Below are positions 6,328 through 13,900 of a stretch of DNA of 64,000 nt, piece after piece. Source of the stretch: Pedobacter borealis DSM 19626 (GTDB lineage Bacteria; Bacteroidota; Bacteroidia; Sphingobacteriales; Sphingobacteriaceae). The translations under genes and the position numbers were made by a program. The notes beneath the pieces are model-generated. The model saw only the letters and a program-made list of their open reading frames with translations. It did no database searches and was not told where the DNA came from. Location: assembly GCF_000708285.2 (NCBI RefSeq), contig NZ_JAUG01000014.1, forward strand, positions 1 to 64,000. The letters are read 5' to 3'. The first letter of the stretch is position 1. Every line of letters starts with the position of its first letter.

Positions 6328-7644
6328 TTATACCGTCTTCACCTCATCCTCACTGTAATCCTTGATATCAGTAATATATCCATTTATTAAAAGGAAATCG
6401 AATAAAGGTTTTGCCTCTGGCGTAACTGGCATATTTTCCGTGGTAATTACCTGATTGGTCTTTTTGTCTAGGAAAGGATAAGCAAATAACCGCACGTTGG
6501 TGTTAAACATGTCGTTCACATAGCTTAATAACTGACCTGAATAATTTTCTCCGCTAAAATTTTTAGAATTGAATACAAATTTTAAGTTGTTGATGTTTGT
6601 TGCCAAGCCAACACTTTTAGGTTTGCACCTGGCCAAATATTTCGCCAGACGGTTGTGGCGGGTAAAGTTAGATACGATCACGATGTTACCCGTATCGCAC
6701 ATTTCCTGTGCTCTTTTAGCCACTGTTTCCAGGTCGATGTCATCAGGAGTTTCTTGTCCATCCGTTAAAACGTTGGTTAACAAAACCTCAATCATTACCG
6801 CTAAGTTTCCTTCTTCTACCTTGTTTGTACGTTTAAACTGATCGGTAGCTTTATTAAACAGGTTAAAGTTAGGCAGTGATTTCTGACCATATTTGGTCCT
6901 TAAAATCATAATATCCTTTTTATACAAAAGATCTTTGGCCTGACGGGGATGTGTATCTGCATCGAAAATTGCTGCTGCCGAGAAATCCTTCATAATCATA
7001 TAAAGATTAAGCAGGATATTATCTACACCTGGAAAAGCCGGCCCTTTTACCGAAATCAAGTCGATTTCTACAGACCCGATGGTTAAGTTATCAGCTAAAG
7101 ACTCTACCATCAATTTTGGATCCTGATAATGGTAAAATGCTGCATAAAGTAGGTTAACACCAATTATCCCTAAAACACGCTGTTGCATGTTTACATCTGT
7201 ATCCAGCAAACGTACGTGGAAAAATATTTCGTTTGGTAAACCACCTGGCTCGCTCTGGAAACGAATACCAACCCAGCCATGAGGCTCGTTGGTACGTTTA
7301 TAATTCAGGGTAGTAACGGTATCAGAGAAGGCGAAAAACGTGCGGCTTTCGTATTTTTCGCCAGATAAACGCTCATTAAGTAAACCGAATTCGTGATCGA
7401 GCATCTGCAAGAGGCGGTTCTGACTTACATAACGGCCATTGGTTTCTGCGCCATAAATAGCGTCGCTAAAAGTCATGTCGTAAGCCGACATCGTTTTGGC
7501 AACTGTTCCAGATGCTGCGCCAGCGTTAAAAAAGTTTCTCGAAACTTCCTGTCCCGCTCCTATCTCGGCGAAGGTGCCGTAAATTCGCGGGTCAAGGTTT
7601 ATTTTAAGTGCTTTACGCTTTGTATCCAGAATTTCTCTCTCCAT
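6328..7644 (-). CDS. Conserved cytoplasmic protein of unknown function
   Basis: This is a 438-residue soluble protein with no signal peptide and no membrane segment. Conserved-looking stretches are IYGTFAEIGAGQEVSRNFF (~22-40), AASGTVAKTMSAYDMTFSDA (~43-62), FDADTHPRQAKDLLYKKDI (~225-243) and NFTRHNRLAKYLARCKPKSV (~320-340). I recognise the sequence type from Bacteroidota genomes but know no function. Nothing in it resembles an outer-membrane receptor. It ends 2 bp from the converging toxin gene and stands alone. Confidence 0.7.
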   Translation of the reverse strand: MEREILDTKRKALKINLDPRIYGTFAEIGAGQEVSRNFFNAGAASGTVAKTMSAYDMTFSDAIYGAETNGRYVSQNRLLQMLDHEFGLLNERLSGEKYESRTFFAFSDTVTTLNYKRTNEPHGWVGIRFQSEPGGLPNEIFFHVRLLDTDVNMQQRVLGIIGVNLLYAAFYHYQDPKLMVESLADNLTIGSVEIDLISVKGPAFPGVDNILLNLYMIMKDFSAAAIFDADTHPRQAKDLLYKKDIMILRTKYGQKSLPNFNLFNKATDQFKRTNKVEEGNLAVMIEVLLTNVLTDGQETPDDIDLETVAKRAQEMCDTGNIVIVSNFTRHNRLAKYLARCKPKSVGLATNINNLKFVFNSKNFSGENYSGQLLSYVNDMFNTNVRLFAYPFLDKKTNQVITTENMPVTPEAKPLFDFLLINGYITDIKDYSEDEVKTV

Positions 7645-7724
7645 GCCGCAAAAGTACGAAAAATGAGATTAAGGTGATTTTAAGAATGTAACTTAAAATC
7701 AATCTAAATACCACAATTAAAGTG

Positions 7725-7852
7725 CGTCACCCTGAATTCAGTTCAGGGTCTATTTTGCAGAAAAGATGCTGACCACGTAGTAGCTACAAGGCCATTGAAA
7801 ACACTATATCTACTTGTAAAATAAATCCGATAGCTATCGGATCAGCATGACG
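7725..7852. repeat. Palindromic intergenic repeat, family B
   Basis: The left arm CGTCACCCTGAATTCAGTTCAGGGTCT contains its own small hairpin, and the right arm ends CAGCATGACG at 7852. The inner part includes ATCCGATAGCTATCGGAT, a perfect 18-bp palindrome also partly seen in the family C copy at 24577. Confidence 0.75.
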
Positions 7853-7861
7853 ACTGAGCAA

Positions 7862-7896
7862 AAAAAATAAGGTTAATGCCATCCAGCATTAACCTT
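7862..7896 (-). terminator. Rho-independent terminator of the hsp20 gene
   Basis: Read on the minus strand, AAGGTTAATGC pairs with GCATTAACCTT and is followed by ATTTTTTTT. It lies about 140 bp after the hsp20 stop codon and is the only good terminator for that gene. Confidence 0.75.
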
Positions 7897-8033
7897 ATAA
7901 AACCTAAACTTAAACTATTATGAAACCTGCATCAGTAATCAATCACAATACCTCAAACTCAGCTGATGCAAGATTCACAACCTTTGAAAAAAACTAAACT
8001 ATTATGAAAAATCCGCTCTCGAGAATATCTTTA

Positions 8034-8468
8034 TTACGATACTACAATTTCTTTATGCTGTAATTTAGCATCGTCTTTTTTACTAATATTGATCGATAAA
8101 ATACCGTCTTTGTATTCGGCAGTAATATTATCACCATCGGCACTATCAGGTAAATTAAATGATCTAGCAAATGAGCTATAATCAAATTCTTTACGTGTAA
8201 AATCTTTAGCTATCTGGGTTTCGTCTTTTTTAACTTCTGCCCAAACAGAAAGGGTATCTTTTTTTAAATTGATCTGAAAATCTTCTTTCTTTAAACCTGG
8301 AGCAGCCAACTCAATTACATAGGCAGTTTCATTTTCGTAAATATTCACATTTGGTGATTTATCAACCATTTTGTTTTTAGTTACTGCATCACTAAACAAT
8401 GAATCAAAAACATTGTTAAAGTAAGGAGCTGTGTTACGGGTTCTGTTGTTAAAATTTACTAGTGTCAT
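8034..8468 (-). CDS. hsp20: Small heat shock protein, Hsp20 family
   Basis: This 144-residue protein is an alpha-crystallin-type chaperone. The N-terminal arm (FNNRTRNTAPYFNNVFDSLF) is followed by the crystallin core from about residue 40 (NVNIYENETAYVIELAAPGL) to SINISKK near 130, including the family signature FARSFNLPDSADGDNITAEY with KDGILSINI. It binds unfolded proteins without ATP. The C-terminal tail HKEIVVS is short. It is transcribed divergently from the thioesterase gene. Confidence 0.92.
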   Translation of the reverse strand: MTLVNFNNRTRNTAPYFNNVFDSLFSDAVTKNKMVDKSPNVNIYENETAYVIELAAPGLKKEDFQINLKKDTLSVWAEVKKDETQIAKDFTRKEFDYSSFARSFNLPDSADGDNITAEYKDGILSINISKKDDAKLQHKEIVVS

Positions 8469-8546
8469 ATCGCTTATTCTTTATTTTTTTTAATTTTTAA
8501 AATTGATAATACACCATATTCAACTTACATACCAAAGCAAAAATTT

Positions 8547-9041
8547 ATGATATTCAAGACATTTTGGCAAAATAAATTCAAATCAAAAGACAAATTGGCA
8601 GAAATAAGGGATTTTTCAGACAAATTCAACTACAAAACCAATATCCATTTGCGCTTTATTGATTTCGATATGATGGGTCATGTAAACAATTCCATTTACT
8701 TTACCTATTTAGAAATTGCCAGAACAAAGTATTGGGAAGAAATTATAAAATGGGATTGGAAGAAAACCGGAATCGTAATTGCCCACGCAGAACTGGATTA
8801 TATTTTACCTATCGTAATGAATGATAAAATCGCTATTCATGTAAAAACATCGAGGATTGGCACTACAAGTTTCGACCTGGACTACCAGATCGTTAAGATA
8901 AAAGGAACAGAAGAGATCATCTGCGGTAAAGGAAAAACGGTTTGCATTGCGGTTGATTATGCCACGAGTAAACCAATTGCTATCCCAGAAGAGGAAAAGC
9001 AAAAAATGCTGGGTTTTGAACAGTTAGCCCCAAACCCCTAA
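8547..9041 (+). CDS. Acyl-CoA thioesterase, hotdog fold (4HBT)
   Basis: This 164-residue protein carries the 4HBT signature RFIDFDMMGHVNNSIYFTYL (~36-55), where the Asp and the HVNN loop form the active site of thioesterases of the 4-hydroxybenzoyl-CoA/YbgC type. The N-terminal 25 residues are basic and precede the hotdog domain. The C-terminal residues APNP come from a palindromic repeat (CCCCTAAAGGGG) in which the stop codon lies. The substrate is probably an acyl-CoA but cannot be specified. Confidence 0.85.
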   Translation: MIFKTFWQNKFKSKDKLAEIRDFSDKFNYKTNIHLRFIDFDMMGHVNNSIYFTYLEIARTKYWEEIIKWDWKKTGIVIAHAELDYILPIVMNDKIAIHVKTSRIGTTSFDLDYQIVKIKGTEEIICGKGKTVCIAVDYATSKPIAIPEEEKQKMLGFEQLAPNP

Positions 9042-9051
9042 AGGGGCTTTT
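9026..9051 (+). terminator. Hairpin spanning the stop codon of the thioesterase gene
   Basis: AGCCCC pairs with GGGGCT and is followed by TTTTG. The core palindrome CCCCTAAAGGGG (9035-9046) contains the TAA stop codon. The same core lies in opposite sense at 9179-9190, covering the stop of the converging gene. Confidence 0.6.
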
Positions 9052-9178
9052 GATTTCCCATAAGTAAGTAACGTCTGAAGGATAAAATAGAACCTGAACT
9101 CAAATGTTTATGAGCTTGCATCTTAGAAACTACTTCACTTTATATTTATCAACTTGCCTTTTCGCCTCCCCTATAATT

Positions 9179-9190
9179 CCCCTTTAGGGG
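9179..9190 (-). repeat. Second CCCCTAAAGGGG palindrome at a stop codon
   Basis: On the minus strand the sequence reads ACCCCTAACCCCTAAAGGGG and encodes the last residues TPNP and the TAA stop of the GlcD-like gene. It matches the element at 9035-9046, so the two converging genes end in copies of the same short repeat. Confidence 0.65.
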
Positions 9191-10599
9191 TTAGGGGTAT
9201 CAGGCATAATCTTGCCAGGATTTAATATTCCCTTTGGATCGAAAACTTTTTTAATACCCCGCATTAAATTAAGATTAATTTCAGAATACTTGATCGGCAT
9301 AAACTCTTTCTGCACCAAACCAATTCCATGTTCACCAGATAATGTGCCACCTAAAGCAGCTGTTAATTCGAATATTTCGGCAATACCAAATTTGAGTTTG
9401 TTTTTCCAGTCTTCATCGCTCATTCCAGCTTTAATGATGTTTACGTGCAGATTTCCATCACCGGCATGACCATAACAAACACTTTCGAAGCCGTATTTAG
9501 TACCAATTTCTTTGATACCATTGATTAATTTAGGTAAAGCCGCACGCGGAACAACGGTATCTTCTTCTTTGTATACGGAATTGGATTTTACTGATTCGGC
9601 CATCGTTCTTCTCATCCGCCACAGTTCTTCTTTTTGAGAAGCAGTATCTGCAAACAAAACTTCCGTACAGTGATGCTCTTCTAAAACAACATTGGTTTTC
9701 TCGCAGTTTTTAAAAATATCATCCAAATCATCTCCATCAAACTCAATCATCAATAACGCAGCAACATCATCTTTTAAATCAAACTTAATATCATCAAATT
9801 TAATTACCCATTCCACCCCTTTTCGCTCCATAAACTCTAAAGCCGATGGCGTTACCCCTGCCCTAAAAATTGCAGAAACCGCTGCGCATGCATCTTCATT
9901 CGTGCTAAAAGAGCCCATCATTAAAACCGATTGACTAGGTTTAGGCAATAATTTGGTAACGATTTTGGTTACCACGGCCAAGGTACCTTCCGAACCGATC
10001 ATCAGCTGGGTTAAATTATAACCTGATGCATATTTCAAAGTATTTGCACCTGTCCAAATGATATCACCATTAGGCAAAACCACTTCGAGATTGAGAATGT
10101 ATTCACGTATCGTTCCATACTTCACTACTCTTGGTCCACCAGAACCATGAGCTACGTTGCCACCAATAAAGCAAGATCCCTTACTACTTGGATCAACGGG
10201 GTAAAGAAGTCCTTTTTCGGCCACAGCATTGATGAATTCTTCGGTAATTACCCCGGGTTCAACAGTTGCCTGTAGGTTTTCAGTATCAATATCTAAGATA
10301 GCTTTAAACTTTTCCATTGATAAAGAAACACCACCATAAATCGGCAGAGCGGCACCGCTTAAACCCGTACCACCACCCCGCGGCGTTACCGGAACATGAT
10401 GAGCATTACAGATCTTAAGTAAAGCGGAGACTTCTTCTGGAGAAGTTGGTTTCACCACAATTTCGGGCTGATAGCGCAAGTCTTCCGTTTCATCGTGACT
10501 GTAATTATCTAAACTTTCTACATCAGTAAAAATTTTATCTGCTCCTATTGCAGCCTTAATTTCTGCTAAAATTTCGGGATTTATCTTTGTAAAATTCAT
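9184..10599 (-). CDS. GlcD-like FAD-linked oxidase (D-2-hydroxyacid dehydrogenase)
   Basis: This 471-residue flavoprotein of the vanillyl-alcohol-oxidase fold resembles D-lactate/glycolate dehydrogenase subunit GlcD. The FAD-binding half has TPRGGGTGLSGAALPIYGG (~75-95) and GCFIGGNVAHGSGG-type loops, plus LMIGSEGTLAVVTKI. The C-terminal half has CYGHAGDGNLHVNI and LSGEHGIGLVQKEF, the usual substrate/metal-binding His motifs. ATG 10599 is chosen because MNFTKINPEIL follows the folB stop by one base; upstream extension would run inside folB. The substrate is a 2-hydroxyacid, not further specified. Confidence 0.88.
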   Translation of the reverse strand: MNFTKINPEILAEIKAAIGADKIFTDVESLDNYSHDETEDLRYQPEIVVKPTSPEEVSALLKICNAHHVPVTPRGGGTGLSGAALPIYGGVSLSMEKFKAILDIDTENLQATVEPGVITEEFINAVAEKGLLYPVDPSSKGSCFIGGNVAHGSGGPRVVKYGTIREYILNLEVVLPNGDIIWTGANTLKYASGYNLTQLMIGSEGTLAVVTKIVTKLLPKPSQSVLMMGSFSTNEDACAAVSAIFRAGVTPSALEFMERKGVEWVIKFDDIKFDLKDDVAALLMIEFDGDDLDDIFKNCEKTNVVLEEHHCTEVLFADTASQKEELWRMRRTMAESVKSNSVYKEEDTVVPRAALPKLINGIKEIGTKYGFESVCYGHAGDGNLHVNIIKAGMSDEDWKNKLKFGIAEIFELTAALGGTLSGEHGIGLVQKEFMPIKYSEINLNLMRGIKKVFDPKGILNPGKIMPDTPNP

Positions 10600-10600
10600 T

Positions 10601-10969
10601 TTATTTTGCTGATGTATAAGATAATTTAACAAAAGAATGCCCAATTTGACCGGGCATAGGTGGATTTAGTTTTTTCATACTCACGTTAACCATTTCAACA
10701 AAAGGATACAATTCTACAACTTTCGAAATGATATTCTTCAAAACCGTTTCTAAAAGCTTTTGTGTGTGTTTCATTTCTTCCATGATGATGTGATTCAAGT
10801 CCTCATAATTAACCGTCTGTGCCAGTTCATCATCAAAACCCTGCGGCGTAAATTCTGTTACTAAATCTACAACAAAATGATTTCCAATAAGTTGCTCTTC
10901 TGGGTAATAACCATGTAGGGCAAAGCATTTAACATCTTTTAAGGCTACGGTTTGTTTAAAATGGCTCAT
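10601..10969 (-). CDS. folB: Dihydroneopterin aldolase
   Basis: This 122-residue protein converts 7,8-dihydroneopterin to 6-hydroxymethyl-dihydropterin in folate synthesis. The signature ALHGYYPEEQLIGNHFVVDL (~17-36) has the substrate-binding Glu, TVNYEDL is near residue 54, and LLETV (~72-76) contains the pterin-anchoring Glu. A Lys near residue 100 (MKKLNPP) matches the catalytic Lys. It is the first gene of a two-gene unit with the GlcD-like oxidase, separated by one base. Confidence 0.92.
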   Translation of the reverse strand: MSHFKQTVALKDVKCFALHGYYPEEQLIGNHFVVDLVTEFTPQGFDDELAQTVNYEDLNHIIMEEMKHTQKLLETVLKNIISKVVELYPFVEMVNVSMKKLNPPMPGQIGHSFVKLSYTSAK

Positions 10970-11035
10970 GTATGTTCTGTAAGCTGCAAAATTAAATTTT
11001 TATTCATGAATATAATGCCCATTGCCGTAAATTGT

Positions 11036-11043
11036 TACCTTTG
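11036..11043 (+). promoter_or_regulatory. Promoter -7 motif of the glutaryl-CoA dehydrogenase gene
   Basis: TACCTTTG matches TAnnTTTG exactly and lies 39 bp before the ATG at 11083, in the gap between two divergent genes. A clear -33 TTTG is missing. Confidence 0.45.
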
Positions 11044-11082
11044 AAATGAACGCGATTTCTTAACCAGATAACACGAAATTAC

Positions 11083-12273
11083 ATGAGCAAGTCAGCAAAA
11101 AAGGACCTGTACGAGGCACCGGACTATTATTTATTGGACGAATTGTTAACCGATGAACATAAATTAATTCGTGCAACGGCCAGAGATTGGGTAAAAAAAG
11201 AAGTAAGTCCGATTATTGAAGATTATGCGCAAAAAGCAGAATTTCCAAAACACCTAATTAAAGGTTTGGCTGATATTGGTGCTTTCGGGCCAACTATCCC
11301 GGTTGAATATGGTGGTGCAGGTTTAGATTATACCGCTTATGGAATTTTGATGCAGGAAATTGAACGCGGTGATTCTGGTATCCGTTCTACAGCCTCTGTG
11401 CAGGGTTCGTTGGTGATGTATCCTATTTATGCTTATGGTACTGAAGAACAACGTAAAAAATACCTACCAAAACTGGCGAGTGGCGAAATGATGGGCTGTT
11501 TTGGATTAACAGAACCTGATCACGGCTCTAACCCGGGCGGAATGGTAACCAATATCAAAGACGCAGGAAGCCACTACATTTTAAATGGTGCCAAAATGTG
11601 GATCAGTAATGCACCTTTTGCCGATATTGCAGTGGTTTGGGCGAAAGACGAATCTGGAAAAATAAGAGGATTAGTCGTGGAACGCGGAATGGAAGGATTT
11701 TCTACCCCTGAAACACATAACAAATGGAGTTTACGTGCTTCAGCAACCGGTGAATTGGTTTTCGATAACGTTAAAGTGCCAAAAGAAAATATTTTTCCTG
11801 AAATCAGCGGATTAAAAGGTCCATTGGGTTGTTTAAACCAAGCACGTTATGGCATTGCCTGGGGCGCTTTGGGTGCAGCGATGGACTGTTATGATACCGC
11901 TTTACGCTATTCGAAAGAGCGTGTACAGTTTGGAAAACCCATTGGTGGTTTCCAGTTACAACAAAAGAAACTTGCCGAAATGGTGACTGAAATTACCAAA
12001 GGGCAGCTGTTGGTTTGGCGTTTGGGCGTATTAAAAAGTGAAAACAGGGCTTCTGCAGAACAAATATCGATGGCCAAAAGAAACAGTGTAGAAATTGCAT
12101 TGGACATAGCCCGTAATGCCCGCCAAATGCTTGGCGGAATGGGAATTACCGGTGAATATTCGATTATGCGCCACATGATGAACTTAGAATCGGTAGTAAC
12201 CTACGAGGGTACACATGATATACATTTACTGATCACCGGAATGGATGTAACCGGATTAAACGCATTTAAATAA
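11083..12273 (+). CDS. Acyl-CoA dehydrogenase, glutaryl-CoA dehydrogenase type
   Basis: This 396-residue flavoenzyme oxidises an acyl-CoA, probably glutaryl-CoA to crotonyl-CoA in lysine/tryptophan breakdown. Points for glutaryl-CoA dehydrogenase are RSTASVQGSLVMYPIYAYG (~101-119), whose Arg101 fits the glutaryl-carboxylate-binding Arg, and the catalytic Glu375 in VVTYEGTHDIH. FAD-binding segments GCFGLTEPDHGSNPGGM (~138-154) and RVQFGKPIGGFQLQQ are standard. No electron-transfer flavoprotein gene is next to it. The downstream gene at 12348 is probably a separate unit. Confidence 0.88.
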   Translation: MSKSAKKDLYEAPDYYLLDELLTDEHKLIRATARDWVKKEVSPIIEDYAQKAEFPKHLIKGLADIGAFGPTIPVEYGGAGLDYTAYGILMQEIERGDSGIRSTASVQGSLVMYPIYAYGTEEQRKKYLPKLASGEMMGCFGLTEPDHGSNPGGMVTNIKDAGSHYILNGAKMWISNAPFADIAVVWAKDESGKIRGLVVERGMEGFSTPETHNKWSLRASATGELVFDNVKVPKENIFPEISGLKGPLGCLNQARYGIAWGALGAAMDCYDTALRYSKERVQFGKPIGGFQLQQKKLAEMVTEITKGQLLVWRLGVLKSENRASAEQISMAKRNSVEIALDIARNARQMLGGMGITGEYSIMRHMMNLESVVTYEGTHDIHLLITGMDVTGLNAFK

Positions 12274-12347
12274 TTGAAATCGTTTTTTTTGTTAATCTTT
12301 ACCCAATCTTAATTTTACATTACCACATTAACTTCGCACTTAACACA

Positions 12348-12725
12348 ATGGATTTAAAAAAATACACCTATATACCTGCCCCACCTGAAGAAGTTTATTT
12401 AGCCCTTACCAAAGAAACCAGCATAAAATTATGGACTGGTGCAGATGTTGAATTTGAAGAAGTACCGGGGACAGAATTTTCTTTTTGGGATGGAGATATT
12501 ACGGGCAAAAACATTGAGTTTGTTTACGGTAAACAGATTGTTCAACAATGGTATTTTGGAGAAGAAAATGAACCTTCTATTGTAACCATCAAACTTCACG
12601 AAGATAAAAAAGGAACTTCATTGGAATTTAAACAAACCAATATCCCTGATGAAGATTATAAAGATTTTACCGAAGGTATTCAAGAATATTTCCTGGGAGG
12701 TTTGGTAGATTTCTTTGACGAATAA
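12348..12725 (+). CDS. SRPBCC/AHSA1-like domain protein
   Basis: This 125-residue protein begins KKYTYIPAPPEEVYLALTKE, the first strand and helix of the START-like (Bet v 1) fold, with a typical W in IKLWTGADVEFEEVPG, and ends with the long C-terminal helix GIQEYFLGGLVDFFDE. AHSA1-type proteins bind hydrophobic ligands or act as Hsp90 co-chaperones; no specific role can be assigned. It is short for the family (usually 135-160), but complete in fold order. Confidence 0.75.
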   Translation: MDLKKYTYIPAPPEEVYLALTKETSIKLWTGADVEFEEVPGTEFSFWDGDITGKNIEFVYGKQIVQQWYFGEENEPSIVTIKLHEDKKGTSLEFKQTNIPDEDYKDFTEGIQEYFLGGLVDFFDE

Positions 12726-12732
12726 ATTAACT

Positions 12733-12776
12733 TAAAAAAAATGAAAACTAAATTAAAAAAAAATGAAAACTAAAAT
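12733..12776 (+). repeat. Tandem duplication of a translation start region
   Basis: The segment TTAAAAAAAATGAAAACTAAA occurs twice in a row (22-23 bp apart), so there are two ATGAAAACTAAA starts at 12741 and 12763. The first opens a 10-codon frame (MKTKLKKNEN, stop 12771-12773) that overlaps the real start in another frame and may act as an upstream decoy. Confidence 0.7.
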
Positions 12777-13578
12777 TAATACTCTCTTTTCTTTTTTGCT
12801 TGTGGTTATTTTAACCAGCTCCTGCAGAACGTATCTTACACCTGCCTTGCCGGGAAATAACATGGGCTATCTGCCTCGTCCGATGGAAGTTGATAGTGTT
12901 AAATCTTTAACACATGTATCAGCCAGTTATGCCGGGGCGTCTTCTCCAGAAAATGGTAGCGTTTCATTTGAATTGGGTATGTTGAATATCAACCGTGCCC
13001 ATACGTTTAAAGGATTTAACATTGCATACGGTGTTTTTGGTTATTTAGGGAGCGCAGAAAATACCTACCAAGATAATACTAACAATACCAAAGCAGATTA
13101 TCCGCCTTCTTTTAACAAAAACATGTATGGCTTTGGCTTGAGAACTTCTATAGGCTTGCATAGCATGTCTGCTAATGGAAATACAGATTTTAGATTTATA
13201 AATTGGGAAAACGCTTTAAGCACCGAAAGCGGCGCTTACGCTGATTTTAGGGAAGAAGTTTATAATGGTAAAGTTTACAATTATACAGGTGTTTCAAATA
13301 GGAAAAGATTTTGGACCACAGGTTTATCGACAGAAGTGATCTTTAGAGGAAAACGTAATCATGATATTAAACATGCTTTTAGGCTTTTCATCGGTGGAAC
13401 ACCAGGACTAGCTAACAGTTTTAAATACGGGGATTTCGCAGATATTGATAAAATAATTAAAAGTTCTGGAGCATGGAATCTTAGCTACTTTTTAAACATA
13501 AAAAAAATCACACTTTCATTTGAAATAGCCGAAAATATAAATTTAGCAAGTAAGATTTCTTTGGGTTATAAATTCTAA
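12763..13578 (+). CDS. Hypothetical lipoprotein, probable outer-membrane barrel
   Basis: This 271-residue protein has a lipoprotein signal peptide (MKTKINTLFSFLLVVILTSSC, lipobox Cys at 21). The rest is rich in Gly, Asn and aromatic residues with alternating patterns (FELGMLNINRAHTFKGFNIA, YGFGLRTSIGLHSMSA) and ends ...ASKISLGYKF, with a terminal Phe, as in beta-barrel proteins. I do not recognise the family. The start duplication just upstream is described separately. The next gene encodes a small membrane protein 45 bp downstream. Confidence 0.6.
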   Translation: MKTKINTLFSFLLVVILTSSCRTYLTPALPGNNMGYLPRPMEVDSVKSLTHVSASYAGASSPENGSVSFELGMLNINRAHTFKGFNIAYGVFGYLGSAENTYQDNTNNTKADYPPSFNKNMYGFGLRTSIGLHSMSANGNTDFRFINWENALSTESGAYADFREEVYNGKVYNYTGVSNRKRFWTTGLSTEVIFRGKRNHDIKHAFRLFIGGTPGLANSFKYGDFADIDKIIKSSGAWNLSYFLNIKKITLSFEIAENINLASKISLGYKF

Positions 13579-13623
13579 TAAAACTTATCGAAGCTATTAC
13601 TGTTCTGATATAAATAAAATATT

Positions 13624-13836
13624 ATGAACAGAACATTAGGAATTATATTAATCGTTGTGGGCATTGCTATGCTCATCTGGACTGGCTTCTCTTACACTAA
13701 AAAAGAAAAAATTGTTGATGCAGGCCCCATTCAAATATCTGCCGATAAAGAAAAATCTATCAATTGGCCTCCTTATGCAGGTGGTATTATTCTGGTAGCT
13801 GGTGTAATTGTATTTGTAGCGTCGAAGAAGAAATAA
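13624..13836 (+). CDS. Small membrane protein with two transmembrane segments
   Basis: This 70-residue protein has hydrophobic helices at about 5-24 (LGIILIVVGIAMLIWTGFSY) and 50-66 (YAGGIILVAGVIVFVA), a charged linker (KKEKIVDAGPIQISADKEK) and a KKK end. The two helix hairpin with a VDAGP-IQISADKE-type linker resembles small DUF3185-like membrane proteins, role unknown. It probably shares a transcript with the preceding gene. Confidence 0.6.
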   Translation: MNRTLGIILIVVGIAMLIWTGFSYTKKEKIVDAGPIQISADKEKSINWPPYAGGIILVAGVIVFVASKKK

Positions 13837-13841
13837 TTGAT

Positions 13842-13899
13842 TTGTCATTCTGAGCCTGTCGAAGAACTTTGAAGCATTTCGACAGGCTCAATGTGACAA
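13842..13899. repeat. Compact palindromic repeat between convergent genes
   Basis: TTGTCATTCTGAGCCTGTCGAA pairs with TTTCGACAGGCTCAATGTGACAA around a 14-base loop. It fills the gap between the stops of the small membrane protein and lysA and can fold in both strands, so it may terminate both transcripts. Confidence 0.75.
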
Positions 13900-13900
13900 T

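Noticed and set aside
7920..8063. Two tiny plus-strand frames (25 and 19 codons), each after AACTATTATGAAA
   Set aside because: They lie in the 3' region of the hsp20 transcript and partly inside the gene; there is no promoter, and the similar starts may be chance. The inverted CTGCATCAG/CTGATGCAAG nearby may just be structure.
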